Positions 27,670 to 38,388 are shown, counted from the stretch's first letter. The stretch: DNA of 59,647 bases from an uncultured Saprospiraceae bacterium (GCA_938045585.1 CALIAU010000038.1:1-59647); one strand, 5' to 3'. Notes: generated by a model not told the origin, from the letters alone. A program made the numbers and translations.

Positions 27670-29211
27670 CTACAAAGGAATATTTCCATGCTTTTTCTTG
27701 GGAAGGGAAGCGACCTTGTTTTCTAACATAGCAAAGGCCTTGATCAACTTACGTCTTGCGTACTTAGGTTCTATCACTTCATCCACAAAACCCCGCTCTG
27801 TAGCACTATATGGATTAGCAAACAGTCGTGCATACTCTTCCTCTTTTTCTTTCAATTTTGCTACGGGATCTGCTGCTTCCTTGATGTCCTTTCTAAATAT
27901 TATTTCGCTCGCCCCTTTTGCTCCCATTACTGCGATTTCAGCTGATGGAAACGCATAGTTCATATCAGCACCTATATGTTTACTATTCATTACATCATAT
28001 GCACCCCCATAAGCTTTTCGGGTAATTAGAGAAATCCTGGGTACAGTAGCCTCACTTAAAGCGTATAATAATTTTGCACCATTTACAATAATTCCGTTCC
28101 ATTCTTGATCTGTTCCAGGCAAGAAGCCTGGCACGTCAACTAGGACGAGTAAAGGAATATTAAAACAATCACAAAAGCGTACGAATCTCGCTGCCTTTTT
28201 TGAACTGTCTACATCCAAGCATCCTGCAAGACTCAAAGGTTGATTTGCGACTATGCCTACAGATCTCCCGGCGAGGCGACAGAAGCCAACAACAATATTG
28301 TCTGCATAGTCCTTATGTATCTCTAAAAAACTTTCTTTATCTGCAATTCCATGTACAATGTCACGTATATCATAGGGTTGATTACTAGATTCAGGAACGA
28401 TATTCTCTAGCTCTTCTCTTAGCTCATCACCAAGTGTATAAGGCAATTTTTCGACTTGTTCTTCACAATTCTGAGGCATATAACTCAAAAGACGTTTCAC
28501 CTGCTCCATGCAAGCTACATCATTAGGTGCTGTTAGATGGGTTACGCCAGATTTCGTGGAATGTGCGCTAGCACCTCCTAGATCTTCCGAACTTACATCT
28601 TCATTCGTAACGGTTTTTACAACATTGGGACCAGTCACAAACATATAACTTGTTCCTTCTACCATAATGGTAAAATCTGTTATCGCTGGGGAATATACCG
28701 CTCCTCCTGCACAGGGTCCCATTATAGCAGAAATCTGAGGGATGACTCCTGAGGCCATCACATTCTTATAGAATATATCAGCGTAGCCTCCTAATGATCT
28801 TACCCCTTCTTGTATACGTGCACCTCCACTATCATTCAGCCCTATTAAAGGTGCCCCATTTTGCATGGCGAGATCCATAACTTTACAAATTTTCTCCGCA
28901 TGTGTTTCTGACAGACTGCCTCCAAATACTGTAAAGTCTTGTGCAAACACATATATTAATCGTCCATCCACGGTACCATAACCTGTAACCACACCATCGC
29001 CATAAAACACTTGCTTGTCCATGCCAAAATCCTTTGTACGATGGGTCACTAACATACCAATCTCTTCAAATGAACCTTCGTCCAATAAATATTGGATACG
29101 CTCTCTTGCCGTCAACTTACCCTTCGCATGCTGCTTATCAATCCTATCCTGACCTCCTCCTAATTTAGCGAGAGCAATCTTTTTGTTTAAATCTTCCAGC
29201 TTTTCTTTCAT
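27670..29211 (-). CDS. pccB: Acyl-CoA (propionyl-CoA) carboxylase carboxyltransferase beta subunit
   Basis: Met at 29211 is preferred ([16 protein letters not shown]); the frame reaches 29238, into the previous gene. This ~513-residue carboxyltransferase transfers CO2 from carboxybiotin to an acyl-CoA. Two crotonase-like halves are visible. The N-terminal half has [14 protein letters not shown] and the oxyanion-hole region [13 protein letters not shown]. The C-terminal half has DVPGFLPGT and [10 protein letters not shown]. Sequence phrases match PccB rather than methylcrotonyl-CoA or AccD enzymes, so propionyl-CoA to methylmalonyl-CoA is the likely reaction. Last gene of the BCCP-carboxylase operon, 8 bp behind it. 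Confidence 0.92.
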   Translation of the reverse strand: MKEKLEDLNKKIALAKLGGGQDRIDKQHAKGKLTARERIQYLLDEGSFEEIGMLVTHRTKDFGMDKQVFYGDGVVTGYGTVDGRLIYVFAQDFTVFGGSLSETHAEKICKVMDLAMQNGAPLIGLNDSGGARIQEGVRSLGGYADIFYKNVMASGVIPQISAIMGPCAGGAVYSPAITDFTIMVEGTSYMFVTGPNVVKTVTNEDVSSEDLGGASAHSTKSGVTHLTAPNDVACMEQVKRLLSYMPQNCEEQVEKLPYTLGDELREELENIVPESSNQPYDIRDIVHGIADKESFLEIHKDYADNIVVGFCRLAGRSVGIVANQPLSLAGCLDVDSSKKAARFVRFCDCFNIPLLVLVDVPGFLPGTDQEWNGIIVNGAKLLYALSEATVPRISLITRKAYGGAYDVMNSKHIGADMNYAFPSAEIAVMGAKGASEIIFRKDIKEAADPVAKLKEKEEEYARLFANPYSATERGFVDEVIEPKYARRKLIKAFAMLENKVASLPKKKHGNIPL

Positions 29212-29219
29212 GATACGTT

Positions 29220-30689
29220 TCAGTTTTGCTTTGACCAATTTGATTGTGTAGACTTAGGAACACGAATCTTTGCAGATTCTTGTTCCCAAAGTAACTGAGC
29301 AAAGGCTGCAGCTACTCTACCCTCCTCTTTTTCTTTATCTGCTATATTCTCATTGCTGAAATATTTTTTAACAAAATGTGTATCATAGTTTCCTGAAATA
29401 AATGCATCAGAATCCATAACAAAATCACCAAATCCAAGCGTGGTTTTTATTCCCTTAATATTGTAGGAGCGAATCGCTTTTCGCATTTTTTGTATCGCCA
29501 AGTCACGTGTTGGTGCATGCACAATCAATTTTGCAATCATTGGGTCGTAGTAGATAGGAATTTGCATTCCTTCTTTAAAACTATCATCTACACGCACTCC
29601 CTCTCCTTTGGGAATTTCATACTTATCCATTCTACCTATACTTGGTAGGAAATTATTTTCTGGGTCTTCTGCATAGACGCGCAGTTCTAATGCATGACCT
29701 GATATATTTAGATCCTTTTGCTGAAAGTCTAAGATTTCTCCGCGGGCAACTTTTATTTGCTGTTCTACTAGATCTACTCCTGTAATCATTTCGGTCACGG
29801 GATGTTCAACCTGAAGACGCGTATTCATTTCAAGAAAATAAAAGTTTTTATCTTCATCTAACAAAAACTCTACAGTTCCCACTCCCTCATAATTACATGA
29901 TTTTGCTACCTTAATTGCAGCTTCCCCCATACGTGCGCGCAGGTCTTTATCAACAACCGTCGCAGGAGCTTCTTCCACTACTTTTTGATGCCTACGCTGG
30001 ACACTACATTCCCTTTCAAATAAATGCACTGCATTTCCATGCGCATCACAAAGGACCTGAATCTCGATATGTCTTGGTGAGCTAATGTACTTTTCTATAA
30101 ATACTGCACCATCCCCAAAAGCAGATTCAGCCTCACTAATAGCACGCTCCATTTGCGAAATAAACTCGTCCTCAGATTCTACAATCCGCATTCCTTTACC
30201 CCCACCTCCAGCGGAAGCTTTTATCAAGATTGGATAGCCAATTGTTCCAGCAATATTTTTCGCTTCAGGAATATCTGTTATAGCCGTATCCGTGCCAGGA
30301 ACCATAGGAATGTCATAATTCTTTACTGCATCTTTAGCATCTAACTTAGAACCCATAATCCGAATGGAATGTGGACTTGGTCCAATAAACTTTATACCAG
30401 CTGAAGTAACCTGTTCTGCAAATACTGCATTTTCACTCAGAAAGCCATATCCTGGATGGATTCCATCACAGTTATTATCCAGAGCCACTTGTATGATGTG
30501 AGCAGCATTGAGATAAGATTCAGAAGATGCTGGTGGTCCGATACAGAACGCATAATCCGCATAACTTACGAAGGGACTATTTATATCTGCTTCAGAATAC
30601 ACAGCGACACTTTCAATCCCCATCTTTCGTAAACTCCGCATAATACGCAGAGCAATTTCACCTCTATTAGCAATCAGAATTTTCTTCAT
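29220..30689 (-). CDS. accC: Biotin carboxylase subunit of acyl-CoA carboxylase
   Basis: This 489-residue ATP-grasp enzyme carboxylates biotin on the carrier protein using ATP and bicarbonate. It has the N-terminal Rossmann part ([20 protein letters not shown]), the Gly-rich ATP loop [12 protein letters not shown], the catalytic [14 protein letters not shown] segment and the biotin-carboxylase C-terminal domain (ELRVYAEDP). The length is that of a stand-alone AccC/PccA-type subunit; the biotinyl domain is separate, encoded immediately upstream with zero spacing (30690). This split arrangement feeding a PccB-type transferase is common in Bacteroidota. Confidence 0.95.
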   Translation of the reverse strand: MKKILIANRGEIALRIMRSLRKMGIESVAVYSEADINSPFVSYADYAFCIGPPASSESYLNAAHIIQVALDNNCDGIHPGYGFLSENAVFAEQVTSAGIKFIGPSPHSIRIMGSKLDAKDAVKNYDIPMVPGTDTAITDIPEAKNIAGTIGYPILIKASAGGGGKGMRIVESEDEFISQMERAISEAESAFGDGAVFIEKYISSPRHIEIQVLCDAHGNAVHLFERECSVQRRHQKVVEEAPATVVDKDLRARMGEAAIKVAKSCNYEGVGTVEFLLDEDKNFYFLEMNTRLQVEHPVTEMITGVDLVEQQIKVARGEILDFQQKDLNISGHALELRVYAEDPENNFLPSIGRMDKYEIPKGEGVRVDDSFKEGMQIPIYYDPMIAKLIVHAPTRDLAIQKMRKAIRSYNIKGIKTTLGFGDFVMDSDAFISGNYDTHFVKKYFSNENIADKEKEEGRVAAAFAQLLWEQESAKIRVPKSTQSNWSKQN

Positions 30690-31175
30690 TTATTCAAATT
30701 CTATCAACACAGCGTTCTTTTCGACACTGGCAGTTTTGTTAACCTTAATTTTTTTAATTGTCCCTTCTCTTGGGGACTTAATGATGTTTTCCATCTTCAT
30801 TGCCTCAAGAATCATAAGTGGTTCATCTAAAGTTACTTCTTGTCCTTCAGCAACCATTATATCAAATACTAAGCCTGGCATAGGCGCTTTTACCTCATTT
30901 ACTTCCATTGCAGACACATCCGAAAACCCCATCCCTTGTATCATCTGATGAAAGGGTGTTATGATTTCTATTTCATAGTATTTTGAATCGATCTTACAAC
31001 TAAGTATCTTCTGATCTAAGTCAAGCTTGGCTTCCTTTATTTGATATGATTTCCCATCAATATTAAGGAGATGTCCAGTGCTAAGATCTCCTTTCAATTG
31101 CACATGTAGACCCTCTAAACTTTCTCCTTCTATCTCTCTACCGTTTACAATATAGTTATTCGTATTATTTTCCAA
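30690..31175 (-). CDS. Biotin carboxyl carrier protein of acyl-CoA carboxylase
   Basis: This 161-residue protein carries the biotin arm for the carboxylase operon. The C-terminal biotinyl/lipoyl domain (about 90-161) contains the biotinylation motif EAMKMEN, preceded by APMPGLVFDIMVAEGQ. The N-terminal half is the small beta-domain seen in stand-alone carriers of propionyl- and oxaloacetate-type carboxylases. It is the first gene of a three-gene minus-strand operon (carrier, biotin carboxylase, carboxyltransferase) with essentially no spacing. No clear TAnnTTTG box was found just upstream. Confidence 0.94.
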   Translation of the reverse strand: MENNTNNYIVNGREIEGESLEGLHVQLKGDLSTGHLLNIDGKSYQIKEAKLDLDQKILSCKIDSKYYEIEIITPFHQMIQGMGFSDVSAMEVNEVKAPMPGLVFDIMVAEGQEVTLDEPLMILEAMKMENIIKSPREGTIKKIKVNKTASVEKNAVLIEFE

Positions 31176-31718
31176 ATTCTTCGCTTAATTGAAAGCCAAG
31201 TTAACAAAAGTGAAATATACGTAAAGTACATTTTGGGTGGATAATAAGCTGTTTAAAGAGAAATAATAGGGTCTTTTGGATAAATTTAGACGAAACTGGA
31301 GGGGTCTACGTGCTTGAGCACAATTTTAAAGTTATTGACCTAGGTAATAAATATTGGTCTAGAAAATAAAACCATCAGAATCCGTACCATAATTACCAAT
31401 TTAAATTGTGGAAGTTGTTCTTAATAATTAAGCTGTGAAATATTATACAAGCTAAATTTTATAGGAATGATTCTGATGGCTATTTATCTACTGATAGTTG
31501 TTCAAAACTTAATATAAATCTTTATATTTTATTCTCCAGCCTCTCTATCCATATGGTAGATTCTTTCTTCCCAATGCCTTGTTTTACTTTCCGAATTTTG
31601 ACAATAAATAAATTATAGAAATAGCTGTACTATACGTTGCATTCGCTATATTTAAAAGCTACTTACGGATTCTGAATTACATTTGTAGTATTTAGTTAGC
31701 CAAGCTTAAAAGATCAAA
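31176..31718. other. Gene-free 540-bp region with an 11-bp inverted repeat
   Basis: This divergent intergenic region lies between the carboxylase operon and the response regulator. I see no gene or RNA gene in it. It contains a perfect 11-bp inverted repeat, CCATCAGAATC (31372-31382) and GATTCTGATGG (31469-31479), bracketing 86 bp; the flanks are loosely similar too, so it could be a relic of a small mobile element. A short GTGCT/AGCAC palindrome lies near 31310. Confidence 0.45.
31678..31685 (+). promoter_or_regulatory. Candidate Bacteroidota -7 element for the LytTR/histidine kinase operon
   Basis: TACATTTG fits the TAnnTTTG consensus and ends 33 bp before the response-regulator start codon, a sensible leader length. 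The -33 element is only weakly matched. Confidence 0.4.
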
Positions 31719-32453
31719 ATGACAACTCCACCGCATACAATTCTTATTGTAGAAGATGAAATTATTATTGCTACCAAGATTTCTCTTTTCCTAAAACAAC
31801 TCGGCTATATAGTTCATGGCATCATTTCTAGAGGAGAAGAAGTACTTGCACATTGCAGAGCAAACAAGCCTGACATCGTACTTTTAGATATTCGACTTAA
31901 AGGAACATATACTGGAATAGACACTGCTTTAGAATTAAAAAAAAATGGATTTGAAATCCCTATCATTTATTTAACCGCAAATTTTGATGACGCATCTTTT
32001 TCAAAAGCAAAAGAAACGAATCCTTTTGCTTTCATCTCAAAGCCTTTTAAGAAAATAGATTTACAAAGAGCCATTGAATTAACAATTAGTAAATTAAGCG
32101 GAGGCATAACAAATGAGAGCGCTCAGATTTCTTCTCTTTTAAAAGATCGCGTATTTGTAAAGCAAAATGACAGAATGATTAAACTAATGCTAGAAGATAT
32201 ACTCTACGCAGAAGCAGATAGAAGTTATTGTCGCGTAAAGACTAAGGATAAAGAACATATTTTGTCAATGCCTTTAAAAGACTTTAGCGACAAAATATCA
32301 AACCAATTTTTAGTTCGGGTGCATAGATCCTATTTGGTTAATATTAGCAATATTGACGAAGTAGCCAAAAAGCATGTCATTCTTCAGGAAAAAATGATTC
32401 CTATTAGTAGGAGTTATTACGAGGAGTTTATTCGCAAGTTTCAACTTATATAA
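31719..32453 (+). CDS. LytTR-family response regulator
   Basis: This 244-residue protein has an N-terminal receiver domain (1-125) with acidic pocket E12/D13, phosphoacceptor D57 in VLLDIRL, and K108 in ISKPF. A C-terminal LytTR DNA-binding domain (about 145-244) carries DILYAEADRSYCRV and the conserved FLVRVHRSYLVNI. It should bind direct repeats upstream of target genes when phosphorylated. The kinase gene follows after 34 bp, so the pair forms one two-component system; the signal and targets are unknown. Confidence 0.95.
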   Translation: MTTPPHTILIVEDEIIIATKISLFLKQLGYIVHGIISRGEEVLAHCRANKPDIVLLDIRLKGTYTGIDTALELKKNGFEIPIIYLTANFDDASFSKAKETNPFAFISKPFKKIDLQRAIELTISKLSGGITNESAQISSLLKDRVFVKQNDRMIKLMLEDILYAEADRSYCRVKTKDKEHILSMPLKDFSDKISNQFLVRVHRSYLVNISNIDEVAKKHVILQEKMIPISRSYYEEFIRKFQLI

Positions 32454-32487
32454 GTTTAAGATCTAATCTTCAAAATGTATTGCATCT

Positions 32488-34992
32488 ATGACTTATGTGA
32501 ACACCCAACACATCTTCTCTTTCCCCATTGTTCTTCCTAGCTATTTCAAGTTATATATTAGTTTACTTATAATGCTTTTCTTTTGTGTGGGTGGAAATGC
32601 AAACTCAATTATTCTTGATTTAGACCAGATTCCTTTATTCAAAGATTCTTCCCTCTCACAATCAAATAAGCATAGCACTTTAGCATTTTCGCTCGAAGAA
32701 TACATTGAATTTTTTGTTGATAAGGATGGTCATTTAGAATTTGAGGATATAAAAAGTGAGGCTTCAAAAATTTTCACAAAATCTAGTTTTACACCTACTG
32801 AAATAAACTCAAGCTATTGGATCAAAATCGAACTAAATAGAAGTTCTAAAGAGGCAAAGGATTATCTATTCCAATTTTCAAGTGATCCTCTTGGGCTTGA
32901 GAGTTGGGATATAATTGAAACGTATCTATTACGAGAAAATGGAAAGATCGAATCTGACACAACTGGAAATATTCTTAAAAATATAGATAAACCAATTGCT
33001 TCGGAACTAAACCTGATGAGTTATAGCCTTGCTAAAAATGAAAAAGCTACACTCTATATAAGATATCAAGACGTAAGATATCATAGCAAGAAGATACACA
33101 AAACATTAAATGTGTATATAGACAAAACGGAATTACTCCCTGGCGCATTTTATAATTATCCCTTTTCCGGAAAATTCAAGGAGCACGACAATAAAAATAT
33201 TTATAATTTTCTTTATAACCATAGAGTGTATGTAGATACAATTTCCAAGCGAGACATAGATTTTGTAAGCGCAAATTGGGATAAACTGCAAACGTATAAG
33301 CCTAGTGAATATTTACAAAAACCAAATGAGGTCTATTGGTTAAAAACTACCATAAAAACCAATCCCTATTTAATTGGACGTCAGTTATTTCAAATTTCTT
33401 CGAGGAGTACACATTATTTTACATTTAAAAAGATAGACTGCTATGTAAATCGAAACAATTCAGGTTTTGAACATCTAAAAACAGGAGAAACTATAGTAAA
33501 GAATCAACGTGCTTTCCCTTCCTGGGCTACAGTTATTCCTATTGATTTCTATTCAAAGGATAGTCTCGAGATATTTTTTCGTCTTGAAGGTGGATTAAAG
33601 AATTTCAATATGGGACAAATCTTAATCAAGCATATTGATAAGGACAATTTTTTATCGACACAGGTTATGCAGGGTATGATTAGTGGCCTCTTCTTTGGTA
33701 TCTTCTGCGTTCTTGGACTTATTTTTTTACTCCTCTATTTTATGGATACTGAAGCTATAAATTTCTATATCTTCTTAATGGTCCTTGGGGTTATTTTAGC
33801 ATTGACTATTGGTGATCCTGATAGACATTTTAATATATTCCCTACTTTGCGTCAATATGCTATTTATGCCTGGTGTTTTGGTGGCGTACTCATCTCAAGT
33901 AGCTTTCTAAAATTTACTGAACAGTATTTTTCGTATGATAAAGAAAATAAGATTTCAAAATATTGGGTACCAATTCTCATAGCTCTTAGTTTTCTAGCTG
34001 CCTTTGTGGATGCAAGGTTTTTAATTAACTATTCAAAGTACGATCATCGCCTTTCCTTTGCATCTCACCTGATGCAGATTCTAGGCATCGTTATGGCGAT
34101 AATTATGGCGTACAAGGCTTCTCCTAAACGTGCAAATTCTAAACGATTTTATTCTATAGCCTTTTTACCTGTTGCGCTGTGCGTTTCGTTAACTCTATTT
34201 TTTTTAATCTTAGGTAGGATTCCTAGTTTGGAAAACCTTCCTTGGATAAAACATATGTATGACATAGTATTAAAAAATGGTGCAAACATAGTGCGGGTAA
34301 ATTTAATTCTTTCCTTGTGTCTTTTTGCATTAAGCATGGGCAATCGAACCAATATTTTAAAAGCCGACCAAAAACTGCTCAGAGATATTGAAGAGAAAAA
34401 CAAAAGCATTGTTTTGCTTCTAAAGGAGATACACCATAGAGTAAAAAACAACCTGGAAATAGTATCGAGCCTACTCGAACTACAATCTAATCAGATCACG
34501 GATTCTGGAGCAAAATTAGCTCTCGCATCCAGTCAGAGCAGAGTACATTCTATGGCCATAATCCACCAAAAACTCTACCAAGGAAAGGATATCTCCTCTA
34601 TAAAAATGAAGGAATATTTTGAAGAACTTGTGGAAGGGACATTATATAATTATGACATGCAGGATAGAGTTAAGCTCATCTGCACTATGGATGAACTTGA
34701 GATGGATATAGACCGTGCTATCCCTATTGGACTTATAGTGAATGAATTAATTACTAACTCACTTAAATATGCTTTTGTAGAACAAGAGCATCCATCAATT
34801 CGAATTCACCTTACATTAGAAGCAAATCAAAAATACAGACTCATTGTTGCAGATAATGGCATTGGAAAAAGTGTAAAAAATCAAGGTACTGGATTTGGCA
34901 CACAGCTTATTCAGCTATTAATAGAACAACTAGAAAGCAGCCTGCATACAAAAGATGTACAGGGCACACATTTTGAAATTACATTTAATTAA
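32488..34992 (+). CDS. 7TM-DISM sensor histidine kinase (HisKA_2 type)
   Basis: This 834-residue inner-membrane sensor kinase has an N-terminal signal/TM segment, then two successive extracytoplasmic 7TMR-DISMED2-like beta-sandwich domains (about 60-215 and 245-385). Each contains a YWIKIEL / YWLKTTI signature. A seven-helix 7TM-DISM region (about 390-630) follows. The cytosolic kinase part is of HisKA_2 type: the phospho-His is in EIHHRVKNNL (about residue 650). The ATP-binding domain has NELITNSLKYAF (N box), ADNGIG and GFGTQLI. DISM domains often bind carbohydrates. It surely phosphorylates the LytTR regulator encoded just upstream. Confidence 0.92.
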   Translation: MTYVNTQHIFSFPIVLPSYFKLYISLLIMLFFCVGGNANSIILDLDQIPLFKDSSLSQSNKHSTLAFSLEEYIEFFVDKDGHLEFEDIKSEASKIFTKSSFTPTEINSSYWIKIELNRSSKEAKDYLFQFSSDPLGLESWDIIETYLLRENGKIESDTTGNILKNIDKPIASELNLMSYSLAKNEKATLYIRYQDVRYHSKKIHKTLNVYIDKTELLPGAFYNYPFSGKFKEHDNKNIYNFLYNHRVYVDTISKRDIDFVSANWDKLQTYKPSEYLQKPNEVYWLKTTIKTNPYLIGRQLFQISSRSTHYFTFKKIDCYVNRNNSGFEHLKTGETIVKNQRAFPSWATVIPIDFYSKDSLEIFFRLEGGLKNFNMGQILIKHIDKDNFLSTQVMQGMISGLFFGIFCVLGLIFLLLYFMDTEAINFYIFLMVLGVILALTIGDPDRHFNIFPTLRQYAIYAWCFGGVLISSSFLKFTEQYFSYDKENKISKYWVPILIALSFLAAFVDARFLINYSKYDHRLSFASHLMQILGIVMAIIMAYKASPKRANSKRFYSIAFLPVALCVSLTLFFLILGRIPSLENLPWIKHMYDIVLKNGANIVRVNLILSLCLFALSMGNRTNILKADQKLLRDIEEKNKSIVLLLKEIHHRVKNNLEIVSSLLELQSNQITDSGAKLALASSQSRVHSMAIIHQKLYQGKDISSIKMKEYFEELVEGTLYNYDMQDRVKLICTMDELEMDIDRAIPIGLIVNELITNSLKYAFVEQEHPSIRIHLTLEANQKYRLIVADNGIGKSVKNQGTGFGTQLIQLLIEQLESSLHTKDVQGTHFEITFN

Positions 34993-35031
34993 GTTCAATT
35001 GTGTGGCAAACAAACCCCATGTAGACTACTA

Positions 35032-36669
35032 CTAATTTGCCATCACAAATTTACCAGAATACACTCTACCATCCGCCTCCAATTTATAAACTAATGGCAA
35101 AGCATTATAAGCGCTATACGGTAAAATAAACTTGGTATTATGCGTTCCACTGGTTTGATAGCCATGGAATACGGTTTCCACTTTCTGTCCCATGATTGTA
35201 TAGACTGTCAGGTTTATATTTCCTGGCCTACCTAGCGTATAATTAAACACTACCCCTCCTGCTGGGTTTGGTCTAACACTATGGTTGACCTCTTGTTTTA
35301 CCGGTGCTGAAGTAGAAGAAATAGAATCACAGGCAAAACCTAAATTATCTAAGCGATTATAACTATTACCTAATATCGCATCTACATCCATAGGATTCAG
35401 ACATAACCAATACTCCAAAATAGAAGCATAGATTTCTCGAAAATCAGTTTTATGTTTTAAGTTTAGATTTTCATCTAAATCATCAAAATCAGGATCTTCT
35501 CCCAAGACATCTGATCCGTTTAATTCGGGACCAAACATCAGCATTGGTGCTGCTGCTCCATGATCCGTTCCATCTGTGTTTTCTTGTATCCTACGACCAA
35601 ATTCTGAGAAAGTCAATGAAAGGACATTGCGATCAAGCTCACTTGCTTTTAAATCTTCATAAAAAGAACTAACAGCGGTTGCAATCGTATTCATCAGTAT
35701 TGGATGGGTATCGTTTTGGTTCTCATGGGTATCAAAGCCACTTAGAGTAACCATGTACAAACGTGTACCCAAACCGCCCTTAATTAGACGGGCAACTATG
35801 GCTAATTGTCTACTCAGTTCATTATTATTATATCCTACTGAATTTTCTTGCTTCAGATATGCTTCACTAATTTTAGGCGCATAGTTATATGTCACATTCA
35901 AGATTGATCTTAGATACCTTACTTGATCTCCATAGTAGCAATCGTCTGGTAAATTATCAACGTCATACACCTTACCGGTTTCTGCTACTTGTAATAATCT
36001 ATCTGGCGAGTTGAAATTCACTGCCAGGTCTATTTGCTCTTGGTTGTGGTAGGCGATACTTCCGCCACTGCTAATCTTTATTGCACCAGGTACTTCAGGA
36101 AGATTTTCAAGGTAGTCAGGGTCCTGTAATAACATGTACCTACCTAACCAGCCCGACTTATCTATAGAACTGTCTATACTTTGATTTGCTGAGTTCCAAA
36201 TATCGGAGGAGGTGAAGTGGGATAGATTCTGATTATCATACCCTACAGAATTAATAACCTTCATGGAATCATTATTCCACAGCCCTTGCAAACTATCCAT
36301 AGTCTTAGGCAGACCAAATTTATCATTCAAAGGCGTAATATCGTTTTCCGCTATCTTGATAGTTTCTCTCGCTTCCGCATAGGCCGAATAATTAAATAAA
36401 GGAACAACCATATTCAAACCATCATTCCCTCCCTTTAATCGTATCATAACTAGGATGCGATCTTCAGGTCCTTCTACTAAAAAGCTTGGCAATAATGAAG
36501 GGGATGCCATTGCGCCTACAGAAAAACCTCCTAGAGCAACTCCACCTCCACCAACAAGGCCTAGAGTATGTAAGAAACTTCTTCTACTCCAGATATTATG
36601 ATCTTCATTGTGCTCCTTTGTATTATCTAGACTAAGCTGTCTTTTTTGATTTTTATTTATATCGCTCAT
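35032..36669 (-). CDS. DUF1501 protein with Tat signal and T9SS sorting domain
   Basis: This 545-residue exported protein begins with a twin-arginine signal: SRRSFLHTLGLVGGGGVAL, with R29-R30. The DUF1501 (sulfatase-like fold) domain spans about 65-440, with MIRLKGGNDGLNMVVP, FTSSDIW, LSGFDTHENQ, FSEFGRRIQEN and DHGAAAPM. The last ~85 residues (VRPNPAGGVVFNYTLG..MGQKVE..YKLEADGRVYSG) are a T9SS sorting domain. It therefore appears to cross the inner membrane folded by Tat and the outer membrane by T9SS. It is coupled to the DUF1800 gene 6 bp upstream. Biochemical function is unknown. Confidence 0.93.
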   Translation of the reverse strand: MSDINKNQKRQLSLDNTKEHNEDHNIWSRRSFLHTLGLVGGGGVALGGFSVGAMASPSLLPSFLVEGPEDRILVMIRLKGGNDGLNMVVPLFNYSAYAEARETIKIAENDITPLNDKFGLPKTMDSLQGLWNNDSMKVINSVGYDNQNLSHFTSSDIWNSANQSIDSSIDKSGWLGRYMLLQDPDYLENLPEVPGAIKISSGGSIAYHNQEQIDLAVNFNSPDRLLQVAETGKVYDVDNLPDDCYYGDQVRYLRSILNVTYNYAPKISEAYLKQENSVGYNNNELSRQLAIVARLIKGGLGTRLYMVTLSGFDTHENQNDTHPILMNTIATAVSSFYEDLKASELDRNVLSLTFSEFGRRIQENTDGTDHGAAAPMLMFGPELNGSDVLGEDPDFDDLDENLNLKHKTDFREIYASILEYWLCLNPMDVDAILGNSYNRLDNLGFACDSISSTSAPVKQEVNHSVRPNPAGGVVFNYTLGRPGNINLTVYTIMGQKVETVFHGYQTSGTHNTKFILPYSAYNALPLVYKLEADGRVYSGKFVMAN

Positions 36670-36675
36670 GTTGTT

Positions 36676-38151
36676 CTATTTTAGTTGAAATTCTGGTTGG
36701 TTTGCAATGTGCACTAAAAGTTCAAACATCTGAAATGGAACATATTCCCAATTGAGATTCCACAGTCCATCTGTAAAATAATTTTCAGGTACTTCCCCTT
36801 TAAATACGGCAAGGGCTTCGTCATACTCTGTTTGATGTTGGAATCCTTTGGGTAATAAAAAATCAACAATAGTATTTACAATAAAAACAGGATCCGTTTC
36901 AGTTGGTGAGCTAAGGTTTATGGCAAGATTTCTTAATTGTTCTATCGATTCATTCTGGATACTATAGTAATATCCCATGATATTTGTGATTCCTTCCCAA
37001 CGGTATGGTAACGATTGAGAAGTTACCCAATTCCTATTTCCAGGCCACCCTGAAACATCCGTAGGGTTAAAAATCGCCTGATCAAAATCAGAAGCTGAAT
37101 ACCCAATAGAAAAGGTAAGATTAGCATCGTAATCAAAACCTAATTCGTTTACAAACATCATAAAATATTCAATGTGCCCTGGAATAATAGTACCAATATG
37201 CGCACTGTCAAAAAAATGTTCACTCTTGAATAGTCGGCGTAATACTGCTGAAATATTGAAATCTGAATTTCTAAACGTTTCTGCAAGCTGTATAATTATC
37301 TCTTCATCTTCTGTAGGATTCACAAAGTGTCTGTAAAGCTTAGCACAAATAAATTCTGATATCTCTACGCTCTTCTGTTCAAACAAAATGTCAATAACAT
37401 CATCATAGCCCCAATTCCCAGTTTGTCCAAAAATGGTTTTTTCACCATCATCAAAAAAAGCTGGGACAAACGAAATGGGTCCACAAAAATCATTCACATC
37501 CAAGCCGTTCCACCCTGTCAAAGCCCTTGCGGTATTTACTATATCTTCCTGCGTATATCCATTATCCACCCCCAAAGTAAAGAGCTCATATAATTCTCTC
37601 GCATAGTTCTCATTTATGTCAAATTTTGTGCTTTGCACCCCATTTAAGAAAACAAGCATCGCAGGCGTTAATCCTATATCTTTCACGAAATCTTTAAAAT
37701 TGCCTACTGCATGTTTCTGTAGCAAGTGATGGTATTGATAGAGGTAAGATGGACATAAATAATCTTCGTGTCGCGTGACAAAATGGTTATGCCAAAACCA
37801 AGACATGCGATCTCGTAATCCATTTTCTTGCATATCACGCAACCACTGACCACCCCAAGAGAAAATCTGATCAATTATTTGCTGATTTCTTATCGTTTCA
37901 TTCGGACTATAATCACTTAACTGCCAAAAGGCCCATTCCGGTTCTGTAGCTACTGGTAAGGCAATTGCCTGATCAACAAGACTGTCAACAATTTCTTCTG
38001 GACTAAGATCAAGTGCCGTATCTATGATATCAGGACTTGCTCCCAGTGCGATTCTTCTAGCCAGATGAACAGCTCTTTGTCTGTTCCATGGTTTATCAGT
38101 TGAAGGAGTAAATACATCGAGGCTTGCATCTGCACAATTAATAAAAGGCAT
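36676..38151 (-). CDS. DUF1800 domain-containing protein
   Basis: This 491-residue protein matches DUF1800 across its length. It has the N-terminal HLARRIALGASP phrase, WFWHNHFVT, the conserved NENYARELYELFTLGVDNGYTQEDIVNTARALTGW segment and a late FNPTDVSGWPGNRNW. DUF1800 genes are almost always paired with DUF1501 genes, as here (6 bp apart, DUF1800 first). No signal peptide is visible at the N-terminus (MPFINCADASLD), so if it is exported it may travel with the Tat-borne DUF1501 partner (inference). Function unknown. Confidence 0.92.
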   Translation of the reverse strand: MPFINCADASLDVFTPSTDKPWNRQRAVHLARRIALGASPDIIDTALDLSPEEIVDSLVDQAIALPVATEPEWAFWQLSDYSPNETIRNQQIIDQIFSWGGQWLRDMQENGLRDRMSWFWHNHFVTRHEDYLCPSYLYQYHHLLQKHAVGNFKDFVKDIGLTPAMLVFLNGVQSTKFDINENYARELYELFTLGVDNGYTQEDIVNTARALTGWNGLDVNDFCGPISFVPAFFDDGEKTIFGQTGNWGYDDVIDILFEQKSVEISEFICAKLYRHFVNPTEDEEIIIQLAETFRNSDFNISAVLRRLFKSEHFFDSAHIGTIIPGHIEYFMMFVNELGFDYDANLTFSIGYSASDFDQAIFNPTDVSGWPGNRNWVTSQSLPYRWEGITNIMGYYYSIQNESIEQLRNLAINLSSPTETDPVFIVNTIVDFLLPKGFQHQTEYDEALAVFKGEVPENYFTDGLWNLNWEYVPFQMFELLVHIANQPEFQLK

Positions 38152-38388
38152 ATCAAGTTTAATTTAGGCTTATGTGTAATATAACACTGGAAGTCGGTTT
38201 GGGCTATGTTCTATTTATATGTCCTAAGGACGATATATATTTCAAATATGTTTCATCTTTACGGAACTTTTTGTTGATTTTTTAATTAGATGTTTAAAAT
38301 CTGCAAAAGTTTAAAACAAACAGATGATTTTTTATGTTTCGAGAGCTATTTCTTGTTATTTTATCTTCTAGTTAAAATTAAATATTTT

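Noticed and set aside
31176-31718. Hidden small RNA or riboswitch upstream of the carboxylase operon
   Set aside because: I could not recognise any conserved RNA fold; apart from the separated inverted repeat, only weak palindromes are present.
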